Of a stretch of DNA of 64,000 bases, positions 17,783 through 34,122 are shown in pieces (the stretch's first letter is position 1; the number at the start of each line of letters is the position of its first letter). The stretch comes from Candidatus Omnitrophota bacterium (GTDB lineage Bacteria; Ratteibacteria; UBA8468; B48-G9; JAFGKM01), in the NCBI GenBank assembly GCA_023819375.1, contig JAMWDI010000002.1, positions 57,076 to 121,075 of the forward strand. Direction: 5' to 3'. The position numbers and the translations under genes were made by a program. Under the pieces are notes generated by a model. It saw only the letters and a list, made by a program, of their open reading frames with translations. It did no database searches and had not been told where the DNA came from.

Positions 17783-18940
17783 TCAAACAAAATTTAAAAT
17801 CAACTGTGAAAAATATTTAACTGAAAAAGGTAATATTCTTTCATCAATAGTAAATTTACTACTATGATTTACTCCACATTTTTTGCCTATTCCAATGAAA
17901 ATATAAACAGAAGGGACAATCTTAGAGTAAAAAGCAAAGTCTTCTCCACCCATAATTGGATGATATTTATAAAAATATTTTTTAGGTAAAATTTTTCTGC
18001 TTATTCTTTCTATCATTTCTGTAAGTTTAGAATCGTTTTTTACACTTGGAGAATAGCATTCATAAACCAATTTTGTTTTGCAATTGAAAGAAGAAGCAAC
18101 TTTTTGAGTCATATTTCTCATTTCTTTTTTTATTATATTTCTTGTTTTTTCAGACAATGTTCTCACTGTTCCTTCAATTTCAACTTTTTCTGGAATAATA
18201 TTAAAAGCCTCTCCACCATTTATTTTACAGATAGAAATAACTGCTGGATTTTCTATTATATTCAGTTTTCTACTTATTATCGTCTGGATTGCGTTAATTA
18301 TATATGAAGAGCAAACGATCGGATCATTTGTAAGATGTGGAGAACTTGCATGCCCTCCTTTCCCTTCAATTATTAATTTAAATCTATCTGTATTTGCCAT
18401 CACAGTCCCTTTTTCAATATATATCTTGTAAAGAGGAATTAAAGGATAAAAATGAAATCCTATCATATAATTTACATCTTCAAGGACTTTATCTTTTATA
18501 ATAGCAAAAGCGCCTCCTGGAGGTTTTTCTTCACAAGGTTGAAAAATAAATTTCACATTACATTTAAGATAATTTAAAAATTTTGATAATATTTTCGCAA
18601 TTCCAAGAAGAGTTGCCATATGACCATCGTGCCCACAAGCATGCATTATTCCCTCATTTCTTGATGAAAAATCAAGATTTGTTTCTTCTTTTATTGGTAA
18701 AGCATCCATATCTGCCCTTATTCCAATTGTAATCTTTGCTCCTTTATTTATATAACCTACAACCCCTGTCTTACCTTTCACTTCATAATTAATTCCTATA
18801 TCTTTTAAAACCTCCTGTATTTTCTCAGAAGTTTTAAATTCTTCAAATCCAAGTTCAGGATACATATGAAAAAATCTTCTCCACTCTATTATTTCGTTTT
18901 TTATCTTTTCTACTTCTTTCTCTATAGTTTTGTCAAACAT
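17783..18940 (-). CDS. M20 family amidohydrolase (N-acyl-amino-acid / hippurate hydrolase type)
   Basis: The 385-residue metallopeptidase has the M20D signatures: RADMDALPIKEETNLDF, HACGHDGHMATLLGIA with the two metal His, FQPCEEKPPGGAFAII with Cys-Glu-Glu, and GGEDFAFY near the C-terminus. Family members remove acyl groups from N-acyl amino acids or hydrolyse indole-amino-acid conjugates. The exact substrate is unknown. GGAGTAAT precedes the ATG. It follows mscS by 3 bp and lies 45 bp before the GTG I assign to pal. Confidence 0.92.
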   Translation of the reverse strand: MFDKTIEKEVEKIKNEIIEWRRFFHMYPELGFEEFKTSEKIQEVLKDIGINYEVKGKTGVVGYINKGAKITIGIRADMDALPIKEETNLDFSSRNEGIMHACGHDGHMATLLGIAKILSKFLNYLKCNVKFIFQPCEEKPPGGAFAIIKDKVLEDVNYMIGFHFYPLIPLYKIYIEKGTVMANTDRFKLIIEGKGGHASSPHLTNDPIVCSSYIINAIQTIISRKLNIIENPAVISICKINGGEAFNIIPEKVEIEGTVRTLSEKTRNIIKKEMRNMTQKVASSFNCKTKLVYECYSPSVKNDSKLTEMIERISRKILPKKYFYKYHPIMGGEDFAFYSKIVPSVYIFIGIGKKCGVNHSSKFTIDERILPFSVKYFSQLILNFV

Positions 18941-18943
18941 TAA

Positions 18944-21484
<2,541 letters not shown>

Positions 21485-21488
<4 letters not shown>

Positions 21489-22753
21489 TCTTTCCCTTTT
21501 AATATTTCTCCATAGTATTTTGCAGTTTCACCAAGAATTTCTTCTATTCTTAAAAGTTGATTATACTTACATAATCTTTCAGATCTGCTTAAAGATCCAC
21601 TTTTTATCTGTCCAGCATTTGTTCCAACAGAAAGATCTGCAATAAAAGTATCTTCTGTTTCTCCACTTCTGTGAGAAATAATTGTTTTATATCCATTCCT
21701 TTTTGCAAGTTCTATTGTTTCAAGTGTTTCTGTAAGAGTTCCTATTTGATTTAATTTAATCAAAATTGCATTTGCCACTTTTTGTTTTATTCCTTCTTTT
21801 AATATTTCAGGATTTGTAACAAAAATATCATCTCCAACAAGTTGTATTTTTTTGCCAAGTTTCTCAGTTAATTTTTTCCAACCTTCCCAGTCATTTTCTG
21901 CAAGTCCATCTTCGATTGAGTAAACGGGATATTTTTCAATAATTCTTTCATAAAATTCAATTAAGTCGTCTGAATTAACCTTTTTACCTTCAAAATTATA
22001 TAAACCATTCTCATAGAAAGAAGAAGCAGCAGAATCAAGAGCAATTGAAATATGTTCTCCTGGAATATAACCTGCTTTTTCTATCGCAGTTATTATCAAT
22101 TGAATTGCTTCTTCATTTTTATTTAAATTTGGAGCAAAACCTCCTTCATCTCCAACAGATGTTGAATATCCTTTTTCTTTTAAAATTTTTTTAAGATACT
22201 GAAAAACTTCTGCAACCATTTTATATCCCTCTGAGAAACTCTCTGCCCCAATAGGTGCTATCATGAATTCCTGTATGTCAAGATTATTATCTGCATGAAG
22301 TCCTCCATTTATAACGTTACATAATGGAACCGGCATAATATTTGCATAAATTCCGCCTATGTAAAAATAAAGAGGGATATCTAAAAGATTAGAAGCGGCA
22401 CGAGCAACTGCTAAACTTACTCCTAAAATTGCATTTGCTCCAAGACGAGATTTATTTTTTGTCCCATCAAGTTCAATCATTTTGTAATCTATTTTTCTCT
22501 GTTCAAAAACATTTTCCCCTTCAACTTCAGGGCCTATAATCTCATTTATATTTTTAATTGCTTTTTCAACATCTTTCCCAAGAAAATCTTTTCCCCCATC
22601 TCTTAATTCAAGTGCTTCTCTTTCTCCTGTGGAAGCACCGGAAGGAACCGAGGCTCTACCAATTATTCCACCCTCCACCATAACCTCAACTTCTACTGTG
22701 GGATTTCCTCTTGAATCAAGAATTCTTCTTCCATAAACATTTATTATTTCCAC
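21485..22753 (-). CDS. eno: enolase
   Basis: Enolase interconverts 2-phosphoglycerate and PEP in glycolysis and gluconeogenesis. The 422-residue protein has [27 protein letters not shown], the catalytic [31 protein letters not shown], the catalytic Lys in [14 protein letters not shown] and [15 protein letters not shown]. The start is GTG at 22753 with AGGAGG 7 nt upstream. It leads the unit eno-ftsB-serS-mscS-M20-pal-lysM. Confidence 0.98.
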
Positions 22754-22774
22754 CTTTGCCTCCTTTTTTTAAAG

Positions 22775-22804
22775 ATTATAACTTTTAAATTAGTTTATTA
22801 TCAA
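22775..22804 (-). promoter_or_regulatory. promoter of the enolase unit
   Basis: On the minus strand TTGATA (22799-22804), an 18-nt spacer and TATAAT (22775-22780) precede the eno GTG by about 22 nt, with AGGAGG between. Confidence 0.55.
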
Positions 22805-23441
22805 TTAAAAAATTTTTCAATTTAAAAAGATTTTCAAAAATCAAAACTTCATTTATATTTTCAAAATCTTTCTTATCCGAAACGCCTGTAAGAACGATAA
22901 AAGTATCAATTCCTGCATTTTTACCTGCCAAATAATCAATCATCATATCGCCAACATAAAAAACGTCATTTTTTTTAAATTTAAATTCTTCTATTATTTT
23001 TAAAATCATTTCTGGATCCGGTTTTATTTTCCTCACATCATCAGCACATACTAAAAAATCAAAAAAATTTTTAAGTTTTGTCTCTTCTAAAAGTGGTATA
23101 AGAGAAAATCTTGATCTATTTGTTGCAAGAGCAATTTTTATATTTCTTCTCTTAAGTTCTTCAAATAAATCAAAAGTTCCATCAATCACTTTTACATTAC
23201 CTTTTAAAAATCTTAAATAATTTTCCCTATAAAGTGTATGGGATAATTTAATAATTTCTTCATCTTTAAAAAGATTACTCATAAGTTTTAAATCACCACT
23301 TCCTACTGCTTTTTTAACTGTCAGATAGTCAAATTTTTTCAGATTTAATTTATCACAAATGAATGAAATTGTTTCATATATTGAATCAAAAGCATCTACT
23401 ATTGTTCCATCAAGATCAAAAATTGCAAGTTTTTTGAGCAA
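22785..23441 (-). CDS. HAD-superfamily phosphatase (phosphoglycolate phosphatase-like)
   Basis: The 218-residue HAD hydrolase has motif I IFDLDGTIVDAF with the nucleophilic Asp, motif II ATNRSR, motif III Lys in KIKPDPEMI, and motif IV YVGDMMIDYLAGKNAG. A helical cap lies between motifs I and II, as in the Gph/PpaX group. The substrate is undetermined. The start appears to be TTG at 23441 with GGA-rich sequence 7 nt upstream. Its 3' end overlaps the eno promoter region. Confidence 0.88.
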   Translation of the reverse strand: MLKKLAIFDLDGTIVDAFDSIYETISFICDKLNLKKFDYLTVKKAVGSGDLKLMSNLFKDEEIIKLSHTLYRENYLRFLKGNVKVIDGTFDLFEELKRRNIKIALATNRSRFSLIPLLEETKLKNFFDFLVCADDVRKIKPDPEMILKIIEEFKFKKNDVFYVGDMMIDYLAGKNAGIDTFIVLTGVSDKKDFENINEVLIFENLFKLKNFLIDNKLI

Positions 23442-23523
23442 TTCTATTTCCTTTTAAAAAAGTATCTTACACTAAACTTTTTAAAGTTTCAAATGTCTAA
23501 ATTATTAGAAAAGGAGAAAAATT

Positions 23524-23913
23524 ATGAAAAATCTAATAAAAATTTTCACATTATTGATCTTAAATTTAGGAATTCTGGTAAATAATGCTTTTTCTCAAGA
23601 GAAAAATTTACCTTCTTTAAGGGAAAAAACAGAATTTAATGTTCCAGTGAAAAAAAGGGATCCAATTCTAAAAACCTTAAAAGAAGTGATGGAAACCAGA
23701 AAAAAAATGCGAGAAATTGAAAGGCAAACAATTGAAAATGATCCTGAATTAAAAACAGATTTTGAAAAATTAATAGAATTAAAAAGACAGATGAGACTGA
23801 AACTTGAGGAAAAATTAAAAGATAATATAGAGTATCAAAATTTGAAAAAGAAGTTAAAAGAAATTGAAGAAAGAATAAAAGAGAATATTAAAAGAAAGGA
23901 GGTGGAAAAATGA
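23524..23913 (+). CDS. small exported helical protein, paralogue A
   Basis: The 129-residue protein has an N-terminal signal peptide (IKIFTLLILNLGILVNNAFS) and an otherwise charged, helical mature part with no cysteines. It contains MREIERQTIENDPELK, repeated almost exactly in the next gene. AAGGAG precedes the ATG. The stop overlaps the next start by 4 bp. The charged helices suggest a periplasmic chaperone-like or assembly role (Spy/CpxP or Skp-like appearance), but I cannot assign a family. Confidence 0.7.
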   Translation: MKNLIKIFTLLILNLGILVNNAFSQEKNLPSLREKTEFNVPVKKRDPILKTLKEVMETRKKMREIERQTIENDPELKTDFEKLIELKRQMRLKLEEKLKDNIEYQNLKKKLKEIEERIKENIKRKEVEK

Positions 23914-24266
23914 AAAAAATAATGTTAGGATGTTTGTTAACATTTTTATTCTTTGGAGTTAGTCAAATTACTCTGAATTCACAAGAGAGACGAGAAAGAC
24001 CTCAATTTCAAAGAGAAGGGGGTCTTTTCGGAGAAGGTTTTGAAATAAGACAAAAAATGAGAGAAATTGAAAAACAAACGATTGAAAATGATCCTGAATT
24101 AAAAAAACTTGATGAACAAATTAAATCTTTGCAAAAGCAGTTTACAGAAAAGTTACAGCAAAAACTTAAAGATAATGCAGAATATCAAGAATTAAAACAG
24201 AAACTTGAAAGATTACAACAGCAGTGGAGAGAAAGGAGAAGGGAAAGACAACAAGAAGAAGATTAA
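23910..24266 (+). CDS. small exported helical protein, paralogue B
   Basis: The 118-residue protein has a signal peptide (KIMLGCLLTFLFFGVSQITL), then a Gln/Glu/Arg-rich helical domain. The block MREIEKQTIENDPELK and the following KLKDNAEYQELK segment mirror paralogue A, so the pair arose by tandem duplication. AAAGGAGGTGG gives a strong ribosome-binding site inside the upstream gene. The gene ends just before a rho-independent terminator, closing a two-gene unit. The role is unknown. Confidence 0.7.
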   Translation: MKKIMLGCLLTFLFFGVSQITLNSQERRERPQFQREGGLFGEGFEIRQKMREIEKQTIENDPELKKLDEQIKSLQKQFTEKLQQKLKDNAEYQELKQKLERLQQQWRERRRERQQEED

Positions 24267-24275
24267 AAATTGAAA

Positions 24276-24308
24276 GGGGCTATCTTTAAGGTAGCCCCTT
24301 TTTTTCTT
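24276..24308 (+). terminator. rho-independent terminator of the small exported protein pair
   Basis: GGGGCTA (24276-24282) and TAGCCCC (24292-24298) form a strong stem, extended inward, with a small loop and a following run of T. It lies 10 bp after the upstream stop codon. Confidence 0.9.
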
Positions 24309-24337
24309 TTTTAAAAATTTATGATATTATTTTTTAA

Positions 24338-28171
<3,834 letters not shown>

Positions 28172-28175
<4 letters not shown>

Positions 28176-28669
28176 TTCTTAGAATTTTTAATAAGTTTAT
28201 CAATTTTATCTTGATAGTACCTTTTTTCTTCTTCACCTGCATAATCAATTATCAAAATCCCATTCAAATGATCAATTTCATGTTGAAAACATCTAGATAA
28301 CAATTCTTTCCCTTCTATTATTATCTCTTTTCCGTCTTCATTTAAACCTTTTATAACAGTTATTTTAGGTCTTTCAATTGTAAAATATATCTCAGGAAAA
28401 CTTAAACAACCTTCAAGGTCAACATAACTACTGATTTCCTCAACAATTTCAGGATTGATAATTGTCCCTAAAATCTCCTTTTCCTTATCATAAAAAATGA
28501 AAATTCTTTTTAAGACTCCAACCTGTGGTGCTGAAAGTCCTACTCCTTTAACGTATAAAAGAGTTTCTTTCATTGACTTTATCAATTCATGGATTTTCCC
28601 ATCTATATTATCTACAGGACTTGATTTTTTTCTTAATATTTCCTCTCCAAATTTTCTTATTCTTCTCAT
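28172..28669 (-). CDS. def: peptide deformylase
   Basis: It removes the N-formyl group from nascent proteins. Motif 1 GVGLSAPQVG, motif 2 EGCLSFPE with the metal Cys, and motif 3 QHEIDHLNGI with the two His are intact. A start at 28708 would lie inside thiC. The ATG at 28669 begins RRIRKFGEEILRKKS, matching normal PDF N-termini, and directly follows the thiC stop, so I prefer it (165 residues). Neither start has a well-spaced Shine-Dalgarno sequence. A possible fmt fragment (38988-39110) lies far away. Confidence 0.93.
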
Positions 28670-28670
28670 C

Positions 28671-29960
28671 TTAACAAAATATTTTAACTCCAAGATATTT
28701 TTCAACAATTTTTATAGCACAATATTTTCCACACATAGTACAAACATCTTTTTCTTTGAGAGTAAATTTATTTCTTAATTTGTCAAATCTCTCTTTGTCA
28801 ATCGCAAGTTCTCTCTCTTTTTCCCAGTCCCTTTTTGCTCTGTAAATATCCATTATAAAGTCCTTTTCAATTTCACTTTTTATTCCTTTTCCTATATCTC
28901 CAACATGCGCTGCTATCTTTGCAGCAATAACACCTTCTTTTACCTCTTCAATACCTGGTAAAGATAAATGCTCACTCGGAGTAACGTAACATAGAAAATC
29001 TGCTCCCTTCCACGCTGCAATTGCACCACCAATTGCAGAAGTTATATGATCATAACCAGGTGCAATATCAGATACAACTGGACCTAAAACATAAAAAGGT
29101 GCTCCATTACATATTTTTTTCTCAAGATAAACATTAGTTTCAATTTCATTTATAGGTATATGTCCAGGCCCTTCAATTATAACTTGAACATCATTTTCCC
29201 AGGCATATTTTGTTAATTCTCCTAAGGTAAGTAATTCCTCTATTTGTGAAATATCCGTTGAATCAATTATGCCACCAGGTCTTAATCCATCTCCTAAACT
29301 CAAAACAAGATCATATTTTTTAGCAATTTCTATCAATCTATCGTAATTTTTATAAAGAGGATTTTCCTTTTCATTAACTATCATCCAAGATATTAAAAAA
29401 GCCCCTCCTCTACTTACAACAAGTGATTTTCTTGGATTTTTTCTTAATCTTTCAATTGTTTTTAAGTTGACACCAGAATGAACAGTAATAAAACTTACTC
29501 CATCTTCTGCATGTTTTTCTATAACTTCAAATATTTTTTCTTCATCCATTTTGACCAAAGCACCCTTGTTTTCAATTGACTCTATTACTGCTTGATAAAT
29601 AGGAACAGTTCCAACCGGAACATTGCTTGTCTTTATTATCTTCCTTCTTATCTCATCAATATTCCCACCAGTACTTAAATCCATAACAGTATCAGTTCCA
29701 TATTTTTCAGCAACTTCAAGTTTTCTCATTTCTAAATCAATATCACAAACTTCTGGAGATGTCCCAATATTAGCATTTACTTTTGTTCTCAAACCCTCAC
29801 CAATACCAAGAACGTCATCTTTATGTTTTAAAATCACTACTTTACCTTCAGCAATTTTTTTTGCAAGTTCTTCTTTATCAATCCCTTCTTTTTCTGCTAT
29901 TTTTTTAACTGCTTCACTTATTAAACCTTTTCTTGCAATTTTCTTCTCAAGTTCTTTCAT
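28671..29960 (-). CDS. thiC: phosphomethylpyrimidine synthase ThiC
   Basis: This non-canonical radical-SAM enzyme turns AIR into HMP-phosphate for thiamine. The 429-residue protein shows [48 protein letters not shown] and [11 protein letters not shown]. Its C-terminal cluster motif is [11 protein letters not shown], with one residue fewer between the second and third Cys than the CX2CX4C of well-studied ThiC. Anaerobe ThiC and the related BzaF hydroxybenzimidazole synthases also vary here, so BzaF is an alternative. It overlaps ilvD by 4 bp. AIR also feeds the PurE/PurC branch. Confidence 0.9.
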   Translation of the reverse strand: MKELEKKIARKGLISEAVKKIAEKEGIDKEELAKKIAEGKVVILKHKDDVLGIGEGLRTKVNANIGTSPEVCDIDLEMRKLEVAEKYGTDTVMDLSTGGNIDEIRRKIIKTSNVPVGTVPIYQAVIESIENKGALVKMDEEKIFEVIEKHAEDGVSFITVHSGVNLKTIERLRKNPRKSLVVSRGGAFLISWMIVNEKENPLYKNYDRLIEIAKKYDLVLSLGDGLRPGGIIDSTDISQIEELLTLGELTKYAWENDVQVIIEGPGHIPINEIETNVYLEKKICNGAPFYVLGPVVSDIAPGYDHITSAIGGAIAAWKGADFLCYVTPSEHLSLPGIEEVKEGVIAAKIAAHVGDIGKGIKSEIEKDFIMDIYRAKRDWEKERELAIDKERFDKLRNKFTLKEKDVCTMCGKYCAIKIVEKYLGVKIFC

Positions 29961-31612
29961 TCAAGTATACCCCCTGTATTTGCTGATTTTACAAGTTTAG
30001 AATATTTCAAAAGAACTCCCTTTAAATCTTTTTTTAAAATTTTCATTTCTTTTTTTCTATTTTCAAGTTCTTTTTCACTGATATGAATTTCAAGTTTTCT
30101 ATTTGGAATATCAATTTCTATTAAATCTCCATCTTTCACATATGCTATTGGACCTCCCTCTGCTGCTTCTGGACTCACATGCCCTATACACGGACCTCTT
30201 GTCCCACCAGAAAATCTGCCGTCTGTTATCAAAGCAACTTTTTCATCAAGCCCCTTCCCACTTATCGCAGAAGTTATTGACAACATCTCTCGCATTCCTG
30301 GCCCTCCTTTAGGTCCTTCGTATCTTATAATTATAACCCCTTCTTTTATTTTACCTTCAATTACTGCTTTCATAGCATCTTCTTCACAATCAAAAACAAC
30401 TGCCTTACCTTTAAATTTTAACATGGTTTCTTTTACAGCAGATTGTTTAACCACTGCTCCTTCAGGAGCAAGAGAACCTTTTAATATTGCAATTCCTCCT
30501 TCTTTCATATAGGGGTTTTCAACACTTCTTATTACATTTCTATCATAAATTTCTGCTTTTCTTATTATTTCCCCTATTTTTTCTCCACTTACAGTTAAAC
30601 AATCTTCTTCTATCAATCCCTTTTTACTTAGTTCTTTCATAACGGCAGAAATACCACCTGCTCTATCAAGATCTTGAATATGTTGACTTGAAGCAGGTGA
30701 AAATTTACAAATATTTGGAGTCTTTCTACTCATAACATCAAAAATTTCAAGGTCAAGTTTTATTCCTGCTTCATTTGCAATTGCAGGTAAATGCAAAACT
30801 GTATTTGTTGAAGCACCTATCGCCATATCAACGACAATAGCATTTTTAAAACTCTCAAATTTAACAATATCCCTTGGTTTTAAATTATTTTTAACAAGGT
30901 CTACAATTTTCATTCCAGTATATTTTGCTAATCTTATTCTTCGAGCATCTACTGCTGGAATTGTTCCATTTCCAGGTAATGATAAACCAAGTGATTCCGA
31001 AATGCAATTCATTGAATTAGCAGTGAACATTCCTGCACAACTTCCTGCTCCTGGACATGCTCTTTCTTCAATTAATTTTAGTTCCTTCTCATCAATTTCT
31101 TTATTTAAAAATTTCCCTACCCCTTCAAAAACACTTATTAAATCTATTTCTTTGCCATCTGGCAAAATACCGCAGAGCATAGGTCCACCACTTATAAAAA
31201 TACCTGGAATATTAATTCTCAAAAGAGCCATGAGCATACCTGGCACAATTTTATCACAACTTGCAACCATAACTATTCCATCAAACTGATGGGCTTTACA
31301 CATTATTTCAATACTATCAGCAATTATGTCTCTTGAAACCAGACTATATTTCATGCCTTCATGTCCCATTGCAATTCCATCACAAACACCAATAACTCTA
31401 AATTCTATTGGTGTTCCTCCTGCTAATCTTATTCCTGCTTTAACTGCTTCTGTAATTTTATCAAGATGAATATGTCCTGGAATTATTTCATTCCCAGAAT
31501 TGGCAATTCCAATTATAGGTTTTTCTATTTCTTCATCTGTCAAACCAATTGCTTTTAATAAACTTCTATGAGGAGCCCTTAAATATCCCTTTTTAATATT
31601 ATCACTTATCAT
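29957..31612 (-). CDS. ilvD: dihydroxy-acid dehydratase
   Basis: It dehydrates 2,3-dihydroxy acids in valine, leucine and isoleucine synthesis. Fe-S and active-site blocks are [45 protein letters not shown] and [20 protein letters not shown]. An upstream in-frame start at 31666 would add 18 residues. ATG at 31612 has a perfect AGGAGG (31620-31625) 7 nt upstream and matches the family N-terminus ([15 protein letters not shown]), so I use it (551 residues). First gene of the ilvD-thiC-def-nadB-gltD operon. Confidence 0.96.
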   Translation of the reverse strand: MISDNIKKGYLRAPHRSLLKAIGLTDEEIEKPIIGIANSGNEIIPGHIHLDKITEAVKAGIRLAGGTPIEFRVIGVCDGIAMGHEGMKYSLVSRDIIADSIEIMCKAHQFDGIVMVASCDKIVPGMLMALLRINIPGIFISGGPMLCGILPDGKEIDLISVFEGVGKFLNKEIDEKELKLIEERACPGAGSCAGMFTANSMNCISESLGLSLPGNGTIPAVDARRIRLAKYTGMKIVDLVKNNLKPRDIVKFESFKNAIVVDMAIGASTNTVLHLPAIANEAGIKLDLEIFDVMSRKTPNICKFSPASSQHIQDLDRAGGISAVMKELSKKGLIEEDCLTVSGEKIGEIIRKAEIYDRNVIRSVENPYMKEGGIAILKGSLAPEGAVVKQSAVKETMLKFKGKAVVFDCEEDAMKAVIEGKIKEGVIIIRYEGPKGGPGMREMLSITSAISGKGLDEKVALITDGRFSGGTRGPCIGHVSPEAAEGGPIAYVKDGDLIEIDIPNRKLEIHISEKELENRKKEMKILKKDLKGVLLKYSKLVKSANTGGILE

Positions 31613-31637
31613 AAATTTGCCTCCTTTTGCTTCAAAA

Positions 31638-31666
31638 ATAATATAGTAAAAAAGATGAGATGTCAA
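31638..31666 (-). promoter_or_regulatory. consensus sigma70 promoter of the ilvD operon
   Basis: On the minus strand a perfect TTGACA (31661-31666), a 17-nt spacer and TATTAT (31638-31643) lie 26 nt before the ilvD ATG. No leader-peptide attenuator is evident in the short leader. Confidence 0.8.
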
Positions 31667-31676
31667 TTAAAGAAAA

Positions 31677-32864
31677 TTAAAATTTAAAAAGTATTGTTGG
31701 AAGAAATCTTTCCTGATTTGGCGTATCTAAAAACCCTTCATTTGTCCCCCAGTAATAAAGAATACCATTTTTTGATAAAGCAACTGAATAACTTCCAGAA
31801 GCAGAAATTTTGACAATATCTTTTAAAATTTTTCCATTGTAATTTACTGCAATTGGAATATTTATTCTTTTAATAATATTATTTCCAAGTTGTCCATGTT
31901 TATTACTACCAAAAATAAAAACATATCCATCTTTATTAAGAAGAATTGTATGATTTCTGCCAAGAGAAATCTCAACTATATTTTTTATAAATTTATCTCC
32001 ATTTTCATCTTTTACAAAAGTAGGAATATTTTTATTTTCATAAGTCCCATCTCCTAATTGTCCTTTCCAATTCTTTCCCCACATTAAAACATATCCATCA
32101 GAAGTAATTGCACCACTATGAAATGCTCCACATTCAATCTTTTTAATATTTTTTAAATATCCAGAACCATTAAAGTTTTTAACTTTTACAGGAAAATATC
32201 TATTTCGGTAGGTTCCATCTCCAAGTTGTCCAAATTGATTATCTCCCCAAGCAAAAACAGTTCCATCTTTTGCAAGTGCTAAACAATGAAATGCTCCTGC
32301 TTTTATATCAACAATATCTTTTAAAAAACCTATGCCATTTGAATTTTTAACAGGTAAAGGATAATTTCTATTTTCTTTTTTACCATCTCCTAATTGTCCA
32401 CATTTATTTTCTCCAAAAGCCCAAACTGTCCCATCTTTTTTCAAAATAACTGAAAAATCCCAACCACAAGCAACTTTTACAGCATCTCTGAAAAATTTTA
32501 GATTTTTTTCTCTAACTATAACAGGAAAGTCAAAATTTTCATTACTAAAATTTCCAAGTTGTCCAGAAAAATTTCCCCCAAAAGATAAAACAATACCATC
32601 TTTTCTTATACAAAGAGAATGAATATCTCCTGCTCCAATATCAATAATGTCTTTTAAAAATTCAATTTTAACTGGTTTTATTATATTTTTCGTTGTTCCA
32701 TTACCAATCTGGCCTGCATTATTCCATCCAAATCCCCAAACTTCTCCATTTTTTAAAAGTATTAAAGTGTGCGATTTGCCACTAACAATTTTCTGAATTT
32801 CATGAGAAAAACCAAAATTGACAACGTTAATTACAACAAATTTTATAAGTATTAATTTTTTCAT
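31677..32864 (-). CDS. exported RCC1-repeat beta-propeller protein
   Basis: The 395-residue protein has an N-terminal hydrophobic segment (LILIKFVVINVVNFGFS) followed by about seven RCC1-type repeats. They recur as GxxHxLxLxxDGxVxxWGxNxxGQLG, for example FAWGDNQFGQLGDGT and LMWGKNWKGQLGDGTYENK. The fold should be a seven-bladed propeller. RCC1 is a nucleotide-exchange factor in eukaryotes, but bacterial exported versions are usually adhesion or structural proteins of unknown role. AAGAAGGG precedes the ATG. It stands alone between ilvD and a Gfo/Idh/MocA gene. Confidence 0.88.
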   Translation of the reverse strand: MKKLILIKFVVINVVNFGFSHEIQKIVSGKSHTLILLKNGEVWGFGWNNAGQIGNGTTKNIIKPVKIEFLKDIIDIGAGDIHSLCIRKDGIVLSFGGNFSGQLGNFSNENFDFPVIVREKNLKFFRDAVKVACGWDFSVILKKDGTVWAFGENKCGQLGDGKKENRNYPLPVKNSNGIGFLKDIVDIKAGAFHCLALAKDGTVFAWGDNQFGQLGDGTYRNRYFPVKVKNFNGSGYLKNIKKIECGAFHSGAITSDGYVLMWGKNWKGQLGDGTYENKNIPTFVKDENGDKFIKNIVEISLGRNHTILLNKDGYVFIFGSNKHGQLGNNIIKRINIPIAVNYNGKILKDIVKISASGSYSVALSKNGILYYWGTNEGFLDTPNQERFLPTILFKF

Positions 32865-32907
32865 ACCCTTCTTTTTTAGACGTTTAAAATAAAATTTTGG
32901 TTTATTT

Positions 32908-32936
32908 TTGACATTTAAAATTTTTTATGTTTTAAT
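32908..32936 (+). promoter_or_regulatory. sigma70 promoter of Gfo/Idh/MocA gene
   Basis: A perfect TTGACA (32908-32913), 17 nt, then TTTAAT (32931-32936). A perfect AGGAGG (32955-32960) lies 6 nt before the ATG at 32967. Confidence 0.75.
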
Positions 32937-32966
32937 TTAAAACCAGCCAAACAAAGGAGGAAAAAA

Positions 32967-34118
32967 ATGGAAAAAGTCAGGATAGGAGTTATTGGAGTAG
33001 GAGGAATGGGATACGCTCATTGTAAAAGTGTAAAATTGATTGAAAATGCAGAATTAACCTGTGTTTCTGATGTAGATGAAAATGTTGCAAAAGAAAGAGG
33101 GGAAGAATTTGGGGTTAAATACTTTACAGATTATAAAGATTTAATTAAAAGCGGATTATGTGATGCAGTAATAGTTGCAACTCCACATTGGTTTCATCCT
33201 GAAATAAGTATCTTTGCATTTGAGAATGGTCTCCATGTTTTAAGTGAAAAACCAATAGCAGTTAAAGTATCTGATGCAGATAAAATGATAGAAGCAGCTA
33301 AAAAATCTGGTAAGGTTTTTTCTATAATGTTCCAAAGAAGAACAGAACCAGTATTTAAAAAAGCGATTGAAATTGTTAAAAGTGGTAAAATTGGTGAAAT
33401 TCAAAAAGCAGTTTGTATTGATCCGTGGTATAGGACACAGGCATATTATGATAGTGGAATATGGAGAGCAACTTGGGTAGGAGAAGGTGGAGGGGTAATA
33501 ATAAATCAAGCTCCCCATACGATTGATTTATTTACACAACTTGCTGGTCTTCCCAAAAAAATAGAAGCAAAAACAAGAGCAAAATTACATGATATTGAAG
33601 TAGAAGATGAAGTTAGTGCTTTTCTTGAATATGAAAATGGCGCCTGGGGATGGTATTATACCTCTACCTGTGAACCTGTTGGTCCATTTCATCTTGAGAT
33701 AACTGGGGATAAAGGAAAGTTAATTATTAGAGGAAGTACATTAACTTTTTATTCATTTGAATATCCTATTTCAGAATTTACCAAAAAAGCACCTGATATG
33801 TGGGCATCTTTAAAATACACAGAAGAAAAAATTGAGATAACTTCAAATGTTGAAACAGGGCATATAGTAATCATCAAAAATTTTGTGAGAGCAATTTTAT
33901 ATGGAGAAGAATTGATTGTTAAAGGAGAAGAAGGTTTAAATAGTGTAGAATTTTTAAATGCCTGTATTCTCTCAGGAAAAAAAGAAAAACCTGTTGAACT
34001 ACCAGTAAATAGGAAAGAGTATGACGAATTGATGGAAGAGTTGAAAAAATCTTCTAAACCCAAAAAGGTTGTAAGAGTTCAAAGAATTACAGATCCAAAC
34101 ATTGCAAAGAAAATTTAA
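32967..34118 (+). CDS. Gfo/Idh/MocA family oxidoreductase
   Basis: The 383-residue protein has an N-terminal Rossmann motif IGVIGVGGMGYAHCKS and the family motif LSEKPIAVKVSDAD, whose Lys is catalytic. The C-terminal alpha/beta domain contains the likely substrate-site GGGVIINQAPHTIDLFTQLAG. These enzymes oxidise or reduce sugars, inositols or related polyols with NAD(P). Substrate unknown. It has its own consensus promoter and strong ribosome-binding site and converges with gdhA, 5 bp apart. A second family member is encoded at 35350-36393. Confidence 0.92.
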   Translation: MEKVRIGVIGVGGMGYAHCKSVKLIENAELTCVSDVDENVAKERGEEFGVKYFTDYKDLIKSGLCDAVIVATPHWFHPEISIFAFENGLHVLSEKPIAVKVSDADKMIEAAKKSGKVFSIMFQRRTEPVFKKAIEIVKSGKIGEIQKAVCIDPWYRTQAYYDSGIWRATWVGEGGGVIINQAPHTIDLFTQLAGLPKKIEAKTRAKLHDIEVEDEVSAFLEYENGAWGWYYTSTCEPVGPFHLEITGDKGKLIIRGSTLTFYSFEYPISEFTKKAPDMWASLKYTEEKIEITSNVETGHIVIIKNFVRAILYGEELIVKGEEGLNSVEFLNACILSGKKEKPVELPVNRKEYDELMEELKKSSKPKKVVRVQRITDPNIAKKI

Positions 34119-34122
34119 AAAT

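Noticed and set aside
17739-17786. Upstream start for Pal that would add 16 residues
   Set aside because: It has no ribosome-binding site, overlaps the M20 gene and would bury the lipoprotein signal, whereas GTG at 17738 has a perfect AGGAGG.
29957-30030. TPP riboswitch upstream of thiC
   Set aside because: thiC overlaps ilvD by 4 bp, leaving no leader; I saw no TPP-type conserved core before ilvD either.
31613-31666. Upstream start for IlvD adding 18 residues
   Set aside because: It would lie on top of the consensus promoter; the ATG at 31612 has AGGAGG and fits the family N-terminus.
31613-31676. Branched-chain amino-acid attenuator or T-box ahead of ilvD
   Set aside because: The leader is too short and shows no leader peptide or T-box motif.
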